Made by a program: the position numbers and the translations under genes | In this document: positions 18,985-28,594 of the stretch, piece by piece | Position numbering within the stretch: the first letter of the stretch is position 1 | Layout of the letters: each line of letters begins with the position of its first letter | Notes under the pieces: generated by a model | Seen by the model: the letters and a program-made list of their open reading frames with translations, nothing else | What the model was told of the DNA's origin: nothing | The model's database searches: none | Source of the DNA: Polaromonas sp. AET17H-212 | GTDB taxonomy: Bacteria; Pseudomonadota; Gammaproteobacteria; Burkholderiales; Burkholderiaceae_C | Assembly: GCF_002379085.1 (NCBI RefSeq) | Contig: NZ_NBZW01000005.1 | Coordinates: 107,650 to 171,649 of the forward strand | DNA: 64,000 nucleotides | Direction: 5' to 3'

Positions 18985-20541
18985 ATGCAAGCCGTCTCCC
19001 CTGTCCTCAGCCTGCCGCTCCATGGGGTGGCCGCCACGCGCCTGCTGGAGCAGCAGGCGGCGGCCCAGCTGGCACCCCACACCCTGATGCAGCGCGCAGG
19101 GCTGGCCACTGCGCGCCTGGCCCTGGCGCTGGCGCCGCACGCGCGGTGCACCTGGATCGCCTGCGGGCCGGGCAACAACGGCGGCGACGGCCTGGAAGCG
19201 GCCATGCACCTGCACCAGTGGGGCAAAACCGTGATGGTGAGCTGGCTGGGCGCGCAAAACGAAGCCAAGGTCCCCGCCGATGCGCTGGCCTCGCTGGTAC
19301 GCGCCCGTGCGGCCGGTGTGCCCTTTGCCAGCCTTGCCAGCGCACCACCGGCCGGCTTTGACTTCGCGATCGACGCCCTGCTGGGCATAGGCGGCGCACC
19401 CCGCCCTGCGGCAGCCCCGGGCCGGACCGATCTGCTCGGCCAGTGGCTGGCGCTGCTGCGGGCCAGCGCCCAGCCGGTCCTGGCGATCGATATCCCGAGC
19501 GGACTGGACGCCAATACCGGCACCTTGCTTGCTCCTGAATCGATAGCTAACCGCGCTTTACGGTCAAGGGCTGGTGCCCGATTTACCTTGAGCCTTTTGA
19601 CGCTGAAGCCGGGCTTGTTCACGGCCACCGGCCGCGACCTGGCCGGGCAGGTCTGGTGGGACGACCTCGGCGTCCCCCCTGCATCGGCGCTGGCGCCCGA
19701 CGCCTGGCTGCTGGGCCAGGACCGTGCCGGGTCGCACTACCGGTCACAGGCGGCACATGCCAGCCACAAAGGCAGCTTTGGCGATGTCGCCATCCTCGGC
19801 GGGCAGTCCAGCCCGGAAGCCGCCACCCACATGAGCGGCGCCGCCCTGCTGGCCGGGCGTGCCGCCCTGCATGCGGGCGCCGGCCGGGTGTTTGTGGCCC
19901 TGCTGGGTGGCGCGGCCCTCACGGTGGACCCGCAGCAGCCCGAGCTGATGTTCCGCAGCCCCGCGGCGCTGGACCTCAAGGCCCAGGTGCTGGTCTGCGG
20001 CTGTGGCGGCGGCGACGCCGTGGCCGGCGTGCTGCCGCGTGTGTTGTCGGGCGCGCAGGCGGCCGTGCTGGACGCCGATGCGCTCAATGCCATCGCCGCC
20101 GACACCCAGCTGCAGACCCTGCTGCGGGCGCGCCAGGGCCGCGGCTACCGCACGGTGCTGACGCCGCATCCGCTGGAGGCCGCGCGCCTGCTCGGCAGCA
20201 GCGCAGCCGCGGTGCAGGCCGACCGCCTGCAGGCGGCGCGGCAGCTGGCTGAACAATTCGGTTGTGTGGTGGTGCTCAAGGGCTCGGGTACGGTGATTGC
20301 TGCGCCGGACCAGGTCAGCGCCATCAACCCCACCGGCAATGCGCGCCTGGCCACGGCCGGCACCGGCGATGTGCTGGCGGGCATGGTGGGTGCCCGGCTG
20401 GCCGGCGGACAGACGGCCTTTGACGCCGCCTGCAGCGCCGTTTTCCAGCATGGCCAGCTGGCCGATGACTGGCCGGCGTTCCACCCGGGGCAGGCGCTGA
20501 CCGCTTCCCTGCTAGCCCAGAACCATCAGGCCGATCTGTAG
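18985..20541 (+). CDS. nnr: Bifunctional NAD(P)HX epimerase / ADP-dependent dehydratase
   Basis: Repairs hydrated NAD(P)H. The N-terminal YjeF_N epimerase domain has CGPGNNGGDGLEAAMHLHQW; the C-terminal carbohydrate-kinase-like dehydratase has GDVAILGGQSSPEAATHMSG, VLKGSGTVIAAPD and the catalytic NARLATAGTGDVLAGMVG. 518 aa from the ATG at 18985; a TTG at 18970 is the alternative. Starts 18 bases after dadA. A palindromic element after SGLDANTG appears to add residues (ESIANRALRSRAG). The 3' end overlaps the convergent YggT gene by 30 bases. Confidence 0.93.
   Translation: MQAVSPVLSLPLHGVAATRLLEQQAAAQLAPHTLMQRAGLATARLALALAPHARCTWIACGPGNNGGDGLEAAMHLHQWGKTVMVSWLGAQNEAKVPADALASLVRARAAGVPFASLASAPPAGFDFAIDALLGIGGAPRPAAAPGRTDLLGQWLALLRASAQPVLAIDIPSGLDANTGTLLAPESIANRALRSRAGARFTLSLLTLKPGLFTATGRDLAGQVWWDDLGVPPASALAPDAWLLGQDRAGSHYRSQAAHASHKGSFGDVAILGGQSSPEAATHMSGAALLAGRAALHAGAGRVFVALLGGAALTVDPQQPELMFRSPAALDLKAQVLVCGCGGGDAVAGVLPRVLSGAQAAVLDADALNAIAADTQLQTLLRARQGRGYRTVLTPHPLEAARLLGSSAAAVQADRLQAARQLAEQFGCVVVLKGSGTVIAAPDQVSAINPTGNARLATAGTGDVLAGMVGARLAGGQTAFDAACSAVFQHGQLADDWPAFHPGQALTASLLAQNHQADL
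19531..19590 (+). repeat. Palindromic element, copy 6 (inside nnr)
   Basis: Head GCTCCTGAATCGATAGC (19531-19547), then TAACCGCGC, TCAAGGGCTGGTGCCCGA and a TTTACCTTG tail. A complete copy placed between SGLDANTG and LTLKPG, where relatives are usually shorter. Confidence 0.75.
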
Positions 20542-21060
20542 CAGCAGGAGCAGCACCAGCGCCGACAGGTCCAGCCCGCCGATTGACGGGATGATGCGCC
20601 GCAGCGGCGCCAGCAGCGGTTCGGCCAGCCGGCCCAGCAGGCCGTACATGGGCGAGCCCGGCTGCAGCCAGGAAATGATGGCGTAAACCAGCACCACCAT
20701 GAAGGCCAGTTGCAGCGCGACACGCAGCAGCATCTTCAGGCCCATCAACAGCAAAGCAGGCAGCATGGCCGCAGTCAGGTTCAGCAAGGCGCCGAACAGG
20801 GCTGCCCAGACCAGCGCATACACCAGCGCCAGCAGGAAGGCGGCCAGCAGACTGGCCCAGTCCACCCGCGACTGCGCCAGCGCCTTGGGCAACACGCGCC
20901 GCAAGGGCTTGACCAGCCAGTCCGTCACGGCCATCACAAAGGTGCCGGGCTGCGCGCTCATGTTGATGCGCAGGCGGTTCATCCAGGCACGCATCAGCGC
21001 CGCGCCTATCAGCACGAAGAACAGGCTGTCCACCAAAAAGGACAGGATGCGGATCAGCAT
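20512..21060 (-). CDS. YggT family membrane protein
   Basis: Small inner-membrane protein with two YggT repeats (each a pair of hydrophobic helices around a basic PLRR motif: VKPLRRVLPK and LAPLRRIIPSI). 182 aa, four or more membrane segments. The family is linked to osmotic protection or cell division in other bacteria, but no reaction is established. The convergent nnr gene overlaps its last 30 bases. Confidence 0.88.
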   Translation of the reverse strand: MLIRILSFLVDSLFFVLIGAALMRAWMNRLRINMSAQPGTFVMAVTDWLVKPLRRVLPKALAQSRVDWASLLAAFLLALVYALVWAALFGALLNLTAAMLPALLLMGLKMLLRVALQLAFMVVLVYAIISWLQPGSPMYGLLGRLAEPLLAPLRRIIPSIGGLDLSALVLLLLLQIGLMVLG

Positions 21061-21111
21061 GGTGGTTGGTTCCCGGTGGTGACGTGCAATGGATCAGGAG
21101 GGCTCATGTCA

Positions 21112-23442
21112 TTACCGCCGGGGCTTCTTGCTCTGCTTGCGCCCGGCGCTGGAGGCCGACTTCTTGACCGCGGCCTTCAGCGCCTGGATCGGCGACTTGG
21201 CCGTCCGGCTGCCCGCTGCCGCACTGCCCTCGCGCGCACCGGTACGCGGCTCGGCCCCCTTGCCCGCGCGCTTGCCACCGCGCTGCTCGCTGGCCTTGCG
21301 CGGCAAGGCGCGCTCTTGCTCGGGCAGGTCGGCGCTGCGGCCGCCGGCCTTGTCCTTCATGGCGCGGGCAATCAGCTCTTCGCCCTCGCGCACCAGGCGG
21401 AAGTCGATCTTGCGGCCGTCGAGATCGACCCGGCTGACCTGGACCCGCACCCGGGTGCCGATGGCGTAGCGGATGCCGGTGCGTTCGCCGCGCAGCTCCT
21501 GGCGCGCCTCGTCAAAGCGGAAATACTCGCCGCCCAGTTCGGTGATGTGCACCAGGCCCTCGACATACATCGCATCGAGCGTGACAAAAATGCCAAAGCT
21601 GGTCGCCGCCGTGACGACACCGCCGAACTCCTCGCCCAGATGCTCGCGCATGTATTTGCACTTGAGCCAGGCTTCCACGTCGCGGCTGGCTTCGTCGGCA
21701 CGGCGTTCGTTGGCGCTGCAATGCAGGCCGGCGGCCTGCCAGGCGAGTTGGTCGGCCGTGGGCTTTTTCGGTTTCTGGTCCGGCTCGGTGACGCGCGAGG
21801 CCAGCCGTTTCGACAGCTTGGCCTCGGCCTCGCCAGGGGTGGGCAACACCGGCAGCTGGTACCTGGACTTGGTCAGCACCGCCTTGATGACGCGGTGCAC
21901 CAGCAGGTCCGGGTAGCGGCGGATCGGGCTGGTGAAGTGCGTGTAGGCCTCGTAGGCCAGGCCGAAGTGGCCGGCGTTCATGGGGGTGTAGATCGCCTGC
22001 TGCATGGAGCGCAGCAGCATGGAATGGATCTGCATCGCATCGGGCCGGTCCTTGGTGGCCATGGCGATCTGCTGGAACTCGCCCGGCGCGGGGTTCTCCG
22101 TGATCGTCATGCCAATGCCCAGGGCCTTCAGGTAGGTGCGCAGGATGTCCTTCTTCTCGGGCGTCGGGCCTTCATGCACGCGGAACAACCCTTCGTGTTT
22201 GCTTCCGGAAATGAAGTCTGCCGAACAGACGTTGGCCGCCAGCATGGCCTCTTCAATGATGCGGTGGGCAACGTTGCGGGTGCGCGGCACAATTTTCTCG
22301 ATGCGCCCGGCCTCGTCGCAGACGATCTGGGTCTCGGTGGTTTCAAAGTCCACCGCGCCGCGCACGCCACGCTCCTTGAGCAGCGCCTGGTAGACGTCAT
22401 GCAGGTCCAGCAGGTGCGGCACCAGCGCCTTGCGATGCGCCGCTTCCGGGCCGCGCGTGTTGGCCAGGATGGCGGCAACTTCGGTGTAGGTGAAACGCGC
22501 GTGGCTGAACATCACGGCCGGGTAAAACTGGTAGGCATGGACTTCGCCCTTGGCGTTGACCAGCATGTCGCAGACCATGCACAGGCGCTCGACGTTCGGG
22601 TTCAGCGAACACAGGCCGTTGGAGAGCTTCTCGGGCAGCATGGGGATCACGCGGCGCGGGAAATAAACGCTGGTCGCACGGTCGTAGGCGTCGATGTCGA
22701 TCGCACTGCCGGTTTCCACATAGTGGCTCACGTCGGCAATCGCCACCAGCAGGCGCCAGCCCTTGCCGCGGCCGACCTTGGCCGGTTCGCAATACACCGC
22801 ATCGTCGAAGTCACGCGCGTCTTCACCGTCGATGGTCACCAGCGGGATGTCGGTCAGGTCCACGCGGCCTTTTTTGTCGGCGGGGCGCACGGCGTCCGGC
22901 AGGGTGCGGGCCAGCGCCAGCGCGGCGTCGCTGAACTCGTGCGGCACACCGTATTTGCGCACCGCAATTTCAATTTCCATGCCGGGGTCGTCGATTTCAC
23001 CGAGCACTTCCTTGACGCGGCCGACCGGCTGGCCAAACAGCGCCGGCGGCTCGGTCAGCTGGACCACCACGATCTGTCCGGGCTTGGCTGTGCCGATCGC
23101 GCCCTTGGGGATCAGCACATCCTGGCCGTAACGCTTGTCCTCGGGCGCCACCAACCAGACACCGCTTTCCTGCAGCAGGCGGCCAATGATGGGATTGGGC
23201 GAACGTTCAATGATTTCCGTGACGCGGCCTTCGGGCCGGTTCTTGCGGTCGTGCCGCACGATGCGCGCCTTGACGCGGTCCTTGTGCAGCACCGCGCGCA
23301 TTTCGTTGGGCGGCAGGTAGATGTCGGCTTCGCCGTCATCACGCAGCACGAAGCCGTGGCCATCGCGGTGGCCTGAAACAGTGCCTTCAAATTCGGCGAG
23401 CAGTCCGGCGCCTGGGCCGTTGCTGTGATTAGTTGTTTTGAT
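21112..23442 (-). CDS. rnr: RNase R (VacB/RNase II family exoribonuclease), start codon unclear
   Basis: Processive 3'-5' exoribonuclease that degrades structured RNA. Cold-shock region (EFEGTVSGHRDGHGFVLRDD), then the RNB catalytic domain (DARDFDDAVYCEP, with the metal-binding Asp residues), an S1 domain (GLVHITELGGEYFRFDEA) and a Lys/Arg-rich tail. The N-terminal winged helix of longer relatives is absent. No ATG, GTG or TTG lies in frame upstream of the GTG at 23349, which would cut away conserved residues. The in-frame ATC at 23442 sits where an ATG would be expected (AGAGAG seven bases upstream; next residues KTTNHSNG) and is used here as the likely original start. Confidence 0.88.
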   Translation of the reverse strand: MKTTNHSNGPGAGLLAEFEGTVSGHRDGHGFVLRDDGEADIYLPPNEMRAVLHKDRVKARIVRHDRKNRPEGRVTEIIERSPNPIIGRLLQESGVWLVAPEDKRYGQDVLIPKGAIGTAKPGQIVVVQLTEPPALFGQPVGRVKEVLGEIDDPGMEIEIAVRKYGVPHEFSDAALALARTLPDAVRPADKKGRVDLTDIPLVTIDGEDARDFDDAVYCEPAKVGRGKGWRLLVAIADVSHYVETGSAIDIDAYDRATSVYFPRRVIPMLPEKLSNGLCSLNPNVERLCMVCDMLVNAKGEVHAYQFYPAVMFSHARFTYTEVAAILANTRGPEAAHRKALVPHLLDLHDVYQALLKERGVRGAVDFETTETQIVCDEAGRIEKIVPRTRNVAHRIIEEAMLAANVCSADFISGSKHEGLFRVHEGPTPEKKDILRTYLKALGIGMTITENPAPGEFQQIAMATKDRPDAMQIHSMLLRSMQQAIYTPMNAGHFGLAYEAYTHFTSPIRRYPDLLVHRVIKAVLTKSRYQLPVLPTPGEAEAKLSKRLASRVTEPDQKPKKPTADQLAWQAAGLHCSANERRADEASRDVEAWLKCKYMREHLGEEFGGVVTAATSFGIFVTLDAMYVEGLVHITELGGEYFRFDEARQELRGERTGIRYAIGTRVRVQVSRVDLDGRKIDFRLVREGEELIARAMKDKAGGRSADLPEQERALPRKASEQRGGKRAGKGAEPRTGAREGSAAAGSRTAKSPIQALKAAVKKSASSAGRKQSKKPRR

Positions 23443-23678
23443 AACTGGTCTCTCTTCTTGAGATGATTAATGGGGGAAAGAATTCCGGCACCGGCTTGCT
23501 GCCGGCGGGAAATCCGTCTTGTCTGTATTTTTCTGCATGTCAAAAGCCGGCGGTTTGCCGGACCGTGGCGTGAAACTGCGAGGCTGGCATGTGATGCTCC
23601 TCATGGCCCGCACCTAGATGGAATTTTTTTGGAATCCGGACCGAAAAACCGATTCTGTAATGGTACACTGCTGGCTGT
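23443..23678. other. Divergent region between rnr and tRNA-Leu
   Basis: About 236 bases with no supported gene. It contains two small GC hairpins of the form CCGGC-N5-GCCGG (about 23491-23505 and 23547-23561) and must hold the promoters of rnr (minus) and the tRNA (plus). TACACT at 23664-23669 is a possible tRNA -10. Confidence 0.4.
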
Positions 23679-23763
23679 GCCCGGGTGGCGGAATTGGTAG
23701 ACGCGCACGGTTCAGGTCCGTGTATCGCAAGATGTGGAGATTCGAGTTCTCTCCCGGGCACCA
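23679..23763 (+). tRNA. tRNA-Leu (anticodon CAG)
   Basis: 85 nt. Acceptor stem GCCCGGG / CCCGGGC, D-arm start TGGCGGAATTGGTAGAC, anticodon arm CACGG-TTCAGGT-CCGTG with CAG, a class II variable arm, T-arm TTCGAGTTCTC, and the CCA end encoded in DNA. Reads CUG, the commonest Leu codon in GC-rich genomes. Confidence 0.96.
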
Positions 23764-23792
23764 GATACATCAAATCCAGCGAAAGCTGGTCC

Positions 23793-23825
23793 AAAAAAGG
23801 CCACTGCCAACACAGTGGCCTTTTT
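23793..23825. terminator. Bidirectional Rho-independent terminator
   Basis: Stem GGCCACTG (23799-23806) / CAGTGGCC (23813-23820) flanked by A6 on the left and T5 on the right, so it works on both strands: after tRNA-Leu (plus) and after rimO (minus, ending at 23875). Confidence 0.9.
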
Positions 23826-23874
23826 GCTTTCCAGGCGCTTTTTCAGCACTTGGTCCAGCCCCATCCAGACGTCC

Positions 23875-25284
23875 TCAGACCGGCACCGCCACCAGATCGT
23901 GGCCTTGTGTGCCGACAATCCGGGCCTTGGTGAATTCCCCGACCTTCAGCGTCTTGCTGATTTTCTCGGGCGGCAACAATTTCACGACACCATCGATCTC
24001 GGGCGCGTCGGCATAACTGCGGCCCACGCCACCCTTTTTACCCATGCCGGGCGCGGAGTCCACCAGCACCTGCATGGTCGCTCCCACACGCTGCTGCAGC
24101 TTCGCGGCCGAGACCGCTTCGGCCACGGCCATGAAACGTGCACGGCGCTCTTCGCGAAGTTCCAGGGGCAGCATGCCCGGAATGTCGTTGGCGGTGGCGC
24201 CCGCCACTGCGCTGTAGGCAAAGCAGCCCGCGCGGTCAATCTGCGCTTCGCGCATGAAGTCCAGCAGGTGCTCGAACTCGCCTTCGGTTTCGCCGGGAAA
24301 ACCGGCAATGAAGGTGCTGCGGATCACGATCTCGGGACAGATCTCGCGCCAGCGCGCAATCCGCTCCAGATTTTTCTCGCCACTGGCCGGTCGTTTCATG
24401 CGCTTGAGCACATCGGGGTGGCTGTGCTGCAGGGGCACGTCCAGGTAAGGCAGCACCTTGCCGGTGGCCATCAGCGGCAGGATCTCATCCACACTTGGGT
24501 ACGGGTAGACGTAATGCAAGCGCACCCAGGCGCCGTAGGGCTCGGCAATCTCGCCCAGCGCCTGCACCAGTTCCAGCATGCGGGTCTTGACCGGCTTGCC
24601 ATCCCAGAAGCCGGTGCGGTACTTCACGTCCACACCGTAGGCCGAGGTATCCTGGCTGATGACCAGCAGTTCCCGGACACCGCCTTCAAACAGCGCGCGC
24701 GCCTCGTTGAGCACGTCGCCTATCGGCCGCGACACCAGGTCGCCGCGCATCGACGGGATGATGCAGAAGGTGCAGCGGTGGTTGCAGCCTTCGCTGATCT
24801 TCAGGTAGGCATAGTGCCGCGGCGTGAGCTTGATGCCGGCGATGCCGAAGGCGTTGGGCACCAGGTCCACAAACGGGTCGTGCGGCTTGGGCAGGTTCAG
24901 GTGAACCGCGTCCATCACTTCCTGCGTCGCGTGCGGGCCAGTCACGGCCAGCACACTCGGATGCATCTGGCGCACCAGGTTGCCGCCGCCCTCGCCCGCC
25001 TTGGCGCCCAGGCAGCCGGTCACGATGACCCTGCCGTTTTCGGCCAGCGCCTCGCCAATGGTGTCCAGGCTTTCCCGGACGGCGTCGTCGATGAAGCCGC
25101 AGGTGTTGACGATCACCAGGTCGGCGCCTTCAAAGGTTTTGGAGGTCTGGTAACCCTCGGCGCTGAGTTGCGTCAGGATCAGCTCGGAGTCGGTCAGGGC
25201 CTTGGGGCAGCCGAGGCTGACAAAACCGACGCGGGGCGCCGTGTTCAAGGTAGGGGATGGTGGGGTAACAAGGGCTTGGCTCAT
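23875..25284 (-). CDS. rimO: Ribosomal protein S12 methylthiotransferase
   Basis: Radical-SAM enzyme adding a methylthio group to Asp89 of ribosomal protein S12. 469 aa: N-terminal UPF0004 domain with three cluster Cys ([31 protein letters not shown]), radical SAM motif CNHRCTFC in [20 protein letters not shown], and a C-terminal TRAM domain. The SLGCPK start separates it from MiaB. It ends toward a shared terminator with tRNA-Leu. Confidence 0.96.
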   Translation of the reverse strand: MSQALVTPPSPTLNTAPRVGFVSLGCPKALTDSELILTQLSAEGYQTSKTFEGADLVIVNTCGFIDDAVRESLDTIGEALAENGRVIVTGCLGAKAGEGGGNLVRQMHPSVLAVTGPHATQEVMDAVHLNLPKPHDPFVDLVPNAFGIAGIKLTPRHYAYLKISEGCNHRCTFCIIPSMRGDLVSRPIGDVLNEARALFEGGVRELLVISQDTSAYGVDVKYRTGFWDGKPVKTRMLELVQALGEIAEPYGAWVRLHYVYPYPSVDEILPLMATGKVLPYLDVPLQHSHPDVLKRMKRPASGEKNLERIARWREICPEIVIRSTFIAGFPGETEGEFEHLLDFMREAQIDRAGCFAYSAVAGATANDIPGMLPLELREERRARFMAVAEAVSAAKLQQRVGATMQVLVDSAPGMGKKGGVGRSYADAPEIDGVVKLLPPEKISKTLKVGEFTKARIVGTQGHDLVAVPV

Positions 25285-25347
25285 GCCCTCTATTGTCTCA
25301 GAGCCGGCCCGCTGGGGCCGCTGGCGTCCTAAATGGCCTGGACGCGG

Positions 25348-25965
25348 TCAGCGCTTCAGGCCCAGGGCGGCGAGCATCTGCTCGCTTTGTTTTTGCATCT
25401 GCTCCTGCATTTGCGTGAACACGGTTTTCGACTGCTCGACATAACTGCCCATCATGCCCTGCATGGCCGGCGACTGCGCATTGACAAACTGCGCCCACGC
25501 TTCCGGCGTCAGGCCTTTGGACTGCTCGGACATCTTGAGCTGCAAGTCCATGAAGGACTGGACGTTTTTCTCGAGGTAGGAACCCATGAAGCTCTGCATC
25601 GCATTGCCGTAAAAGCGGATGATGTTGGACAACACCGCCTCGGTGAACATGGGTGCGCCGCCGGCTTCTTCTTCCAGGATGATCTGCAGCAGGATGCTGC
25701 GTGTCAGGTCCTCGTTGGTTTTGGCATCGCGCACCACGAAATCGGTGCTGTCCATGACGAGGTTCTTGACTTCGGCCAGCGTGATGTAGGCCGAGGTATC
25801 GGTGTCGTAAAGACGGCGATTCGGGTATTTCTTGATGACACGCGGCGACGCCGCCTTGCCGTTACCGCCCTTGGTGCCCGGCTTTTTTCCCGGCGTGCTA
25901 TCGACGGGGGGAGACGAGTCGGTTGACTGGCTCCTGGACTCACTGGTGGGCTTGCTCTTGGGCAC
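25348..25965 (-). CDS. phaR: Polyhydroxyalkanoate synthesis repressor PhaR
   Basis: DNA-binding repressor that also binds PHB granules and controls phasin and PHB genes. The N-terminal DNA-binding domain RVIKKYPNRRLYDTDTSAYI is diagnostic; two PHB-accumulation repeats follow (GSYLEKNVQSFMDLQLKM and GSYVEQSKTVFTQM), with a Gln/Met-rich end. I chose the GTG at 25965 (205 aa) because GAGGAG lies eight bases upstream. The low-complexity Ser/Pro/Lys N-terminus is probably disordered. A candidate target site precedes phaZ at 43231. Confidence 0.95.
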   Translation of the reverse strand: MPKSKPTSESRSQSTDSSPPVDSTPGKKPGTKGGNGKAASPRVIKKYPNRRLYDTDTSAYITLAEVKNLVMDSTDFVVRDAKTNEDLTRSILLQIILEEEAGGAPMFTEAVLSNIIRFYGNAMQSFMGSYLEKNVQSFMDLQLKMSEQSKGLTPEAWAQFVNAQSPAMQGMMGSYVEQSKTVFTQMQEQMQKQSEQMLAALGLKR

Positions 25966-26108
25966 TGTGCGAACTCCTCTGTGAATGACTGCCTGCACCA
26001 ATGCACAGGGTCATCACATTCTAGGAAGTATGCCTACCTGCAATCCCCTTGGTTTACCCTGTGTGCACCGTGGGATGCACGGCTGACGGGAAAACAACTT
26101 CAGGAAAT

Positions 26109-26185
26109 TGGTAGGCGCGATTGGACTCGAACCAACGACCCCCACCATGTCAAGGTGGTGCTCTAACCAGCTGAGCTACGCGCCT
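26109..26185 (-). tRNA. tRNA-Val (anticodon GAC)
   Basis: 77 nt on the minus strand. Acceptor stem AGGCGCG / CGCGCCT, anticodon arm CCACC-TTGACAT-GGTGG with anticodon GAC, T-arm GGTTCGAGTCC, and encoded CCA. It lies between phaR and relA. Confidence 0.95.
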
Positions 26186-26261
26186 AAGGACTGTTCGACC
26201 TCGTCATTGTAGCAGGGCAAACCCGGCCTTTTGCGCCCGCGCCGATTTTTTTGCCGACAAA

Positions 26262-28577
26262 TCAGCGCCTGCGCGCCGAACGCACGCCATTGACCTCGGC
26301 GACGGTGGCCAGCACCTGGTTGAGCCGGCCCGCGTCGGCCACCTCCACCGTGAAGGTCATCCAGGCCGTGCCGCCGCGGTTGTCCTTGACCGAGGTGGTC
26401 TGCACGCCAATGACGTTCATTTTTTCCCGCGCAAACACTTCCGAAATATCGCGCAGCAGGCCTTGCCGGTCGGCCGCTTCCACGGCCACGTCCACCGGGT
26501 ACACCGAGCCCTCGCTGCTTTTGGGCTGACTCCACTGCACCTCGATCACCCGGTCGGGGCTGCCGCTGGCCATGTTCCTGAAGTTGCTGCAATCGCTGCG
26601 GTGGATGCTCACGCCCTTGCCCTTGGTGACAAACCCGAGAATCGCATCGGGCGGTGCGGGCTTGCAGCACCTGGCCAGTTGCGTGAGCAGCGAGTCGATG
26701 CCGACCACCAGCACCCCGCCTTTGCGCCCGCGCTCGGACGACTTGTCATGTTGCCGGGCCTTTTTGGCCAGCACATAGTCGTCCTGCGTGGGCGGCGGCT
26801 CGGGCGGCTTGAGCATGTTTTCAATGGTGCGCAGCGACAGCTCGTCCTTGCCCACCACTTCAAACAGATCCTCGGCGCTCTTGAAGCCCAGCTGCGTCGC
26901 GACATCCTCGAGCTTCATCGCGGTCTTGCCCTCGCGTTGCAGCAGCTTTTCCACCGCCTCACGTCCGCGCGCCACCGTTTGCGCCATGGCCTGGGCATTG
27001 AACCAGGCACGCACTTTCGAGCGCGCGCGGTGGCTGGCCAGAAAGCCGAGTTCGGGGTTGAGCCAGTCGCGCGACGGGCCGCCCTCCTTGGTGGTGACGA
27101 CTTCCACCGTCTGCCCGTTTTGCAGCGGCGTGTTCAGCGGCACCATGGCGCCGTCGATGCGTGCGCCGCGGCAGCGGTGGCCCAGGCTGGTGTGCACGCT
27201 GTAGGCGAAGTCGAGCGCCGTCGCCCCTTGCGGCAGTTCGACGACAGCCGCGTCCGGCGTCAGCACATAGATGCGGTCTTCAAACAGGCCCTGGTTGGCG
27301 TCGCGCGCCTTGGCTGCCACCGGTCCCGACAGGTCGCGCTCCCAGGCCAGCAGCTGTCGCAACACGGCAATTTTTGCGTCGTACTCGCTGCTGGCCGACA
27401 CGCCGCTGTAACCCTTGGTGCCGGCCTCCTTGTAGGCCCAGTGGGCCGCCACGCCATGCTCGGCATGGTCGTGCATGGCCTGCGTGCGGATCTGGATCTC
27501 GACCGCGCGCTGCTGCGCATCGCGCACCACCGTGTGCAGCGACTGGTAGCCGTTGGATTTCGGCTTGGCGATGTAGTCGTCGAATTCGCCCTCGACCGGC
27601 GTGAAATGCGAATGCACAAACCCGAGCGCCGCGTAACAGCCCTTGACGTCCGCGGCGATCACGCGCAGAGCGCGGATGTCGAACACCTGGTCGAAATCGA
27701 GGCCCTTGCCGCGCATCTTCTTGACGATGCTGTAGATGTGTTTGGGCCGGCCCTGCACCAGCGCGGCAATGCCGTTGCTGTTCAGGTCGCGTTCCAGCTG
27801 CGCGCGCAGCGCCTCCATGAAAACCTCGCGCTCGGCGCGTTTTTCATCGAGCAGGCGGGCAATGCTTTTGTAGGTGTCCGGCTCCAGAAAACGGAAGGCG
27901 AGGTCTTCCATTTCCCACTTGACCTGCCAGATGCCCAGGCGGTTGGCCAGGGGTGCAAACACGTTGAGCGATTCGCGCGCCACGGCCAGCGGGCAAGGTT
28001 GCCGGATGGCCGCAAAGTAACGCAGCGTCTGCAGGCGAGACGCGAGGCGCAGCATCACGACGCGCAGATCGCGCGAAAACGCCAGCAGCATCTTGCGCAC
28101 GTTTTCAGTCTGCGCCGCCGGGTCTTCCAGCTGCGCCCTGGCATCGGCGCCGCGGGCCTGCTTCTGCACATGGACGAGTTTGGTGGTTTCCATGGCCAGG
28201 GCCGCGAAGTTGGCGCCGAAAGCCTTGGCAATCACCTCCTGCGGCTTGTTCAGGTGCGCGCAGGCGTGAACGAGGTAGGTCGCGGCCTGCATGGCCTCGG
28301 AGCCGCCAATGGCCTTGAGAATCGCCGCGACGGCATCCGCATGGGCCAGGATGTTTTCACCGGTGTCCAGCGTTTCACTGGCGATCAGCGGCTCGGCAAA
28401 GGCCCTGGCGCGTGCCAGCGCGTGCGGCTGGTCCGGCAGGCTGTCCGCCGTGGCGGTCACGATGGACGCGTTGGGCAGCGGTGTCATGGGCGTCATGGGC
28501 GCCATGCCCGTGTTGGGCTTCAAAGGCGACTTGGGCGGGGCGCCCGGCCCGGCCCCGGCATGTTTCGTCACAGGCAA
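26262..28577 (-). CDS. relA: (p)ppGpp synthetase RelA
   Basis: Ribosome-associated synthetase making ppGpp/pppGpp from GTP/GDP and ATP on amino-acid starvation. Domains in order: degenerate HD hydrolase region (ATYLVHACAHLNKP, lacking the HD pair), synthetase domain (KPKSNGYQSLHTVV, EIQIRTQAMHDHAEHG), TGS (DRIYVLTPDAAVVELPQG), zinc-finger-like region with LARCCKPAPPDAILGF, and a C-terminal ACT domain. 771 aa. The first codon here is TTG at 28577; GTG at 28571 is an alternative. Lack of the hydrolase site makes it RelA rather than SpoT. Confidence 0.94.
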   Translation of the reverse strand: MPVTKHAGAGPGAPPKSPLKPNTGMAPMTPMTPLPNASIVTATADSLPDQPHALARARAFAEPLIASETLDTGENILAHADAVAAILKAIGGSEAMQAATYLVHACAHLNKPQEVIAKAFGANFAALAMETTKLVHVQKQARGADARAQLEDPAAQTENVRKMLLAFSRDLRVVMLRLASRLQTLRYFAAIRQPCPLAVARESLNVFAPLANRLGIWQVKWEMEDLAFRFLEPDTYKSIARLLDEKRAEREVFMEALRAQLERDLNSNGIAALVQGRPKHIYSIVKKMRGKGLDFDQVFDIRALRVIAADVKGCYAALGFVHSHFTPVEGEFDDYIAKPKSNGYQSLHTVVRDAQQRAVEIQIRTQAMHDHAEHGVAAHWAYKEAGTKGYSGVSASSEYDAKIAVLRQLLAWERDLSGPVAAKARDANQGLFEDRIYVLTPDAAVVELPQGATALDFAYSVHTSLGHRCRGARIDGAMVPLNTPLQNGQTVEVVTTKEGGPSRDWLNPELGFLASHRARSKVRAWFNAQAMAQTVARGREAVEKLLQREGKTAMKLEDVATQLGFKSAEDLFEVVGKDELSLRTIENMLKPPEPPPTQDDYVLAKKARQHDKSSERGRKGGVLVVGIDSLLTQLARCCKPAPPDAILGFVTKGKGVSIHRSDCSNFRNMASGSPDRVIEVQWSQPKSSEGSVYPVDVAVEAADRQGLLRDISEVFAREKMNVIGVQTTSVKDNRGGTAWMTFTVEVADAGRLNQVLATVAEVNGVRSARRR

Positions 28578-28594
28578 CTTTTCAATAAAAAATT

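Noticed and set aside
17362..19257. Minus-strand open frame of 631 codons across the rpsB-dadA gap and opposite dadA/nnr
   Set aside because: Composition is that of a reverse-complement shadow; the plus-strand genes have full family motifs.
20710..23376. Very long plus-strand open frame opposite rnr (888 codons)
   Set aside because: It lies antisense to a clear RNase R gene, has low-complexity His/Arg/Gly/Gln composition typical of GC-rich shadow frames, and shows no domain.
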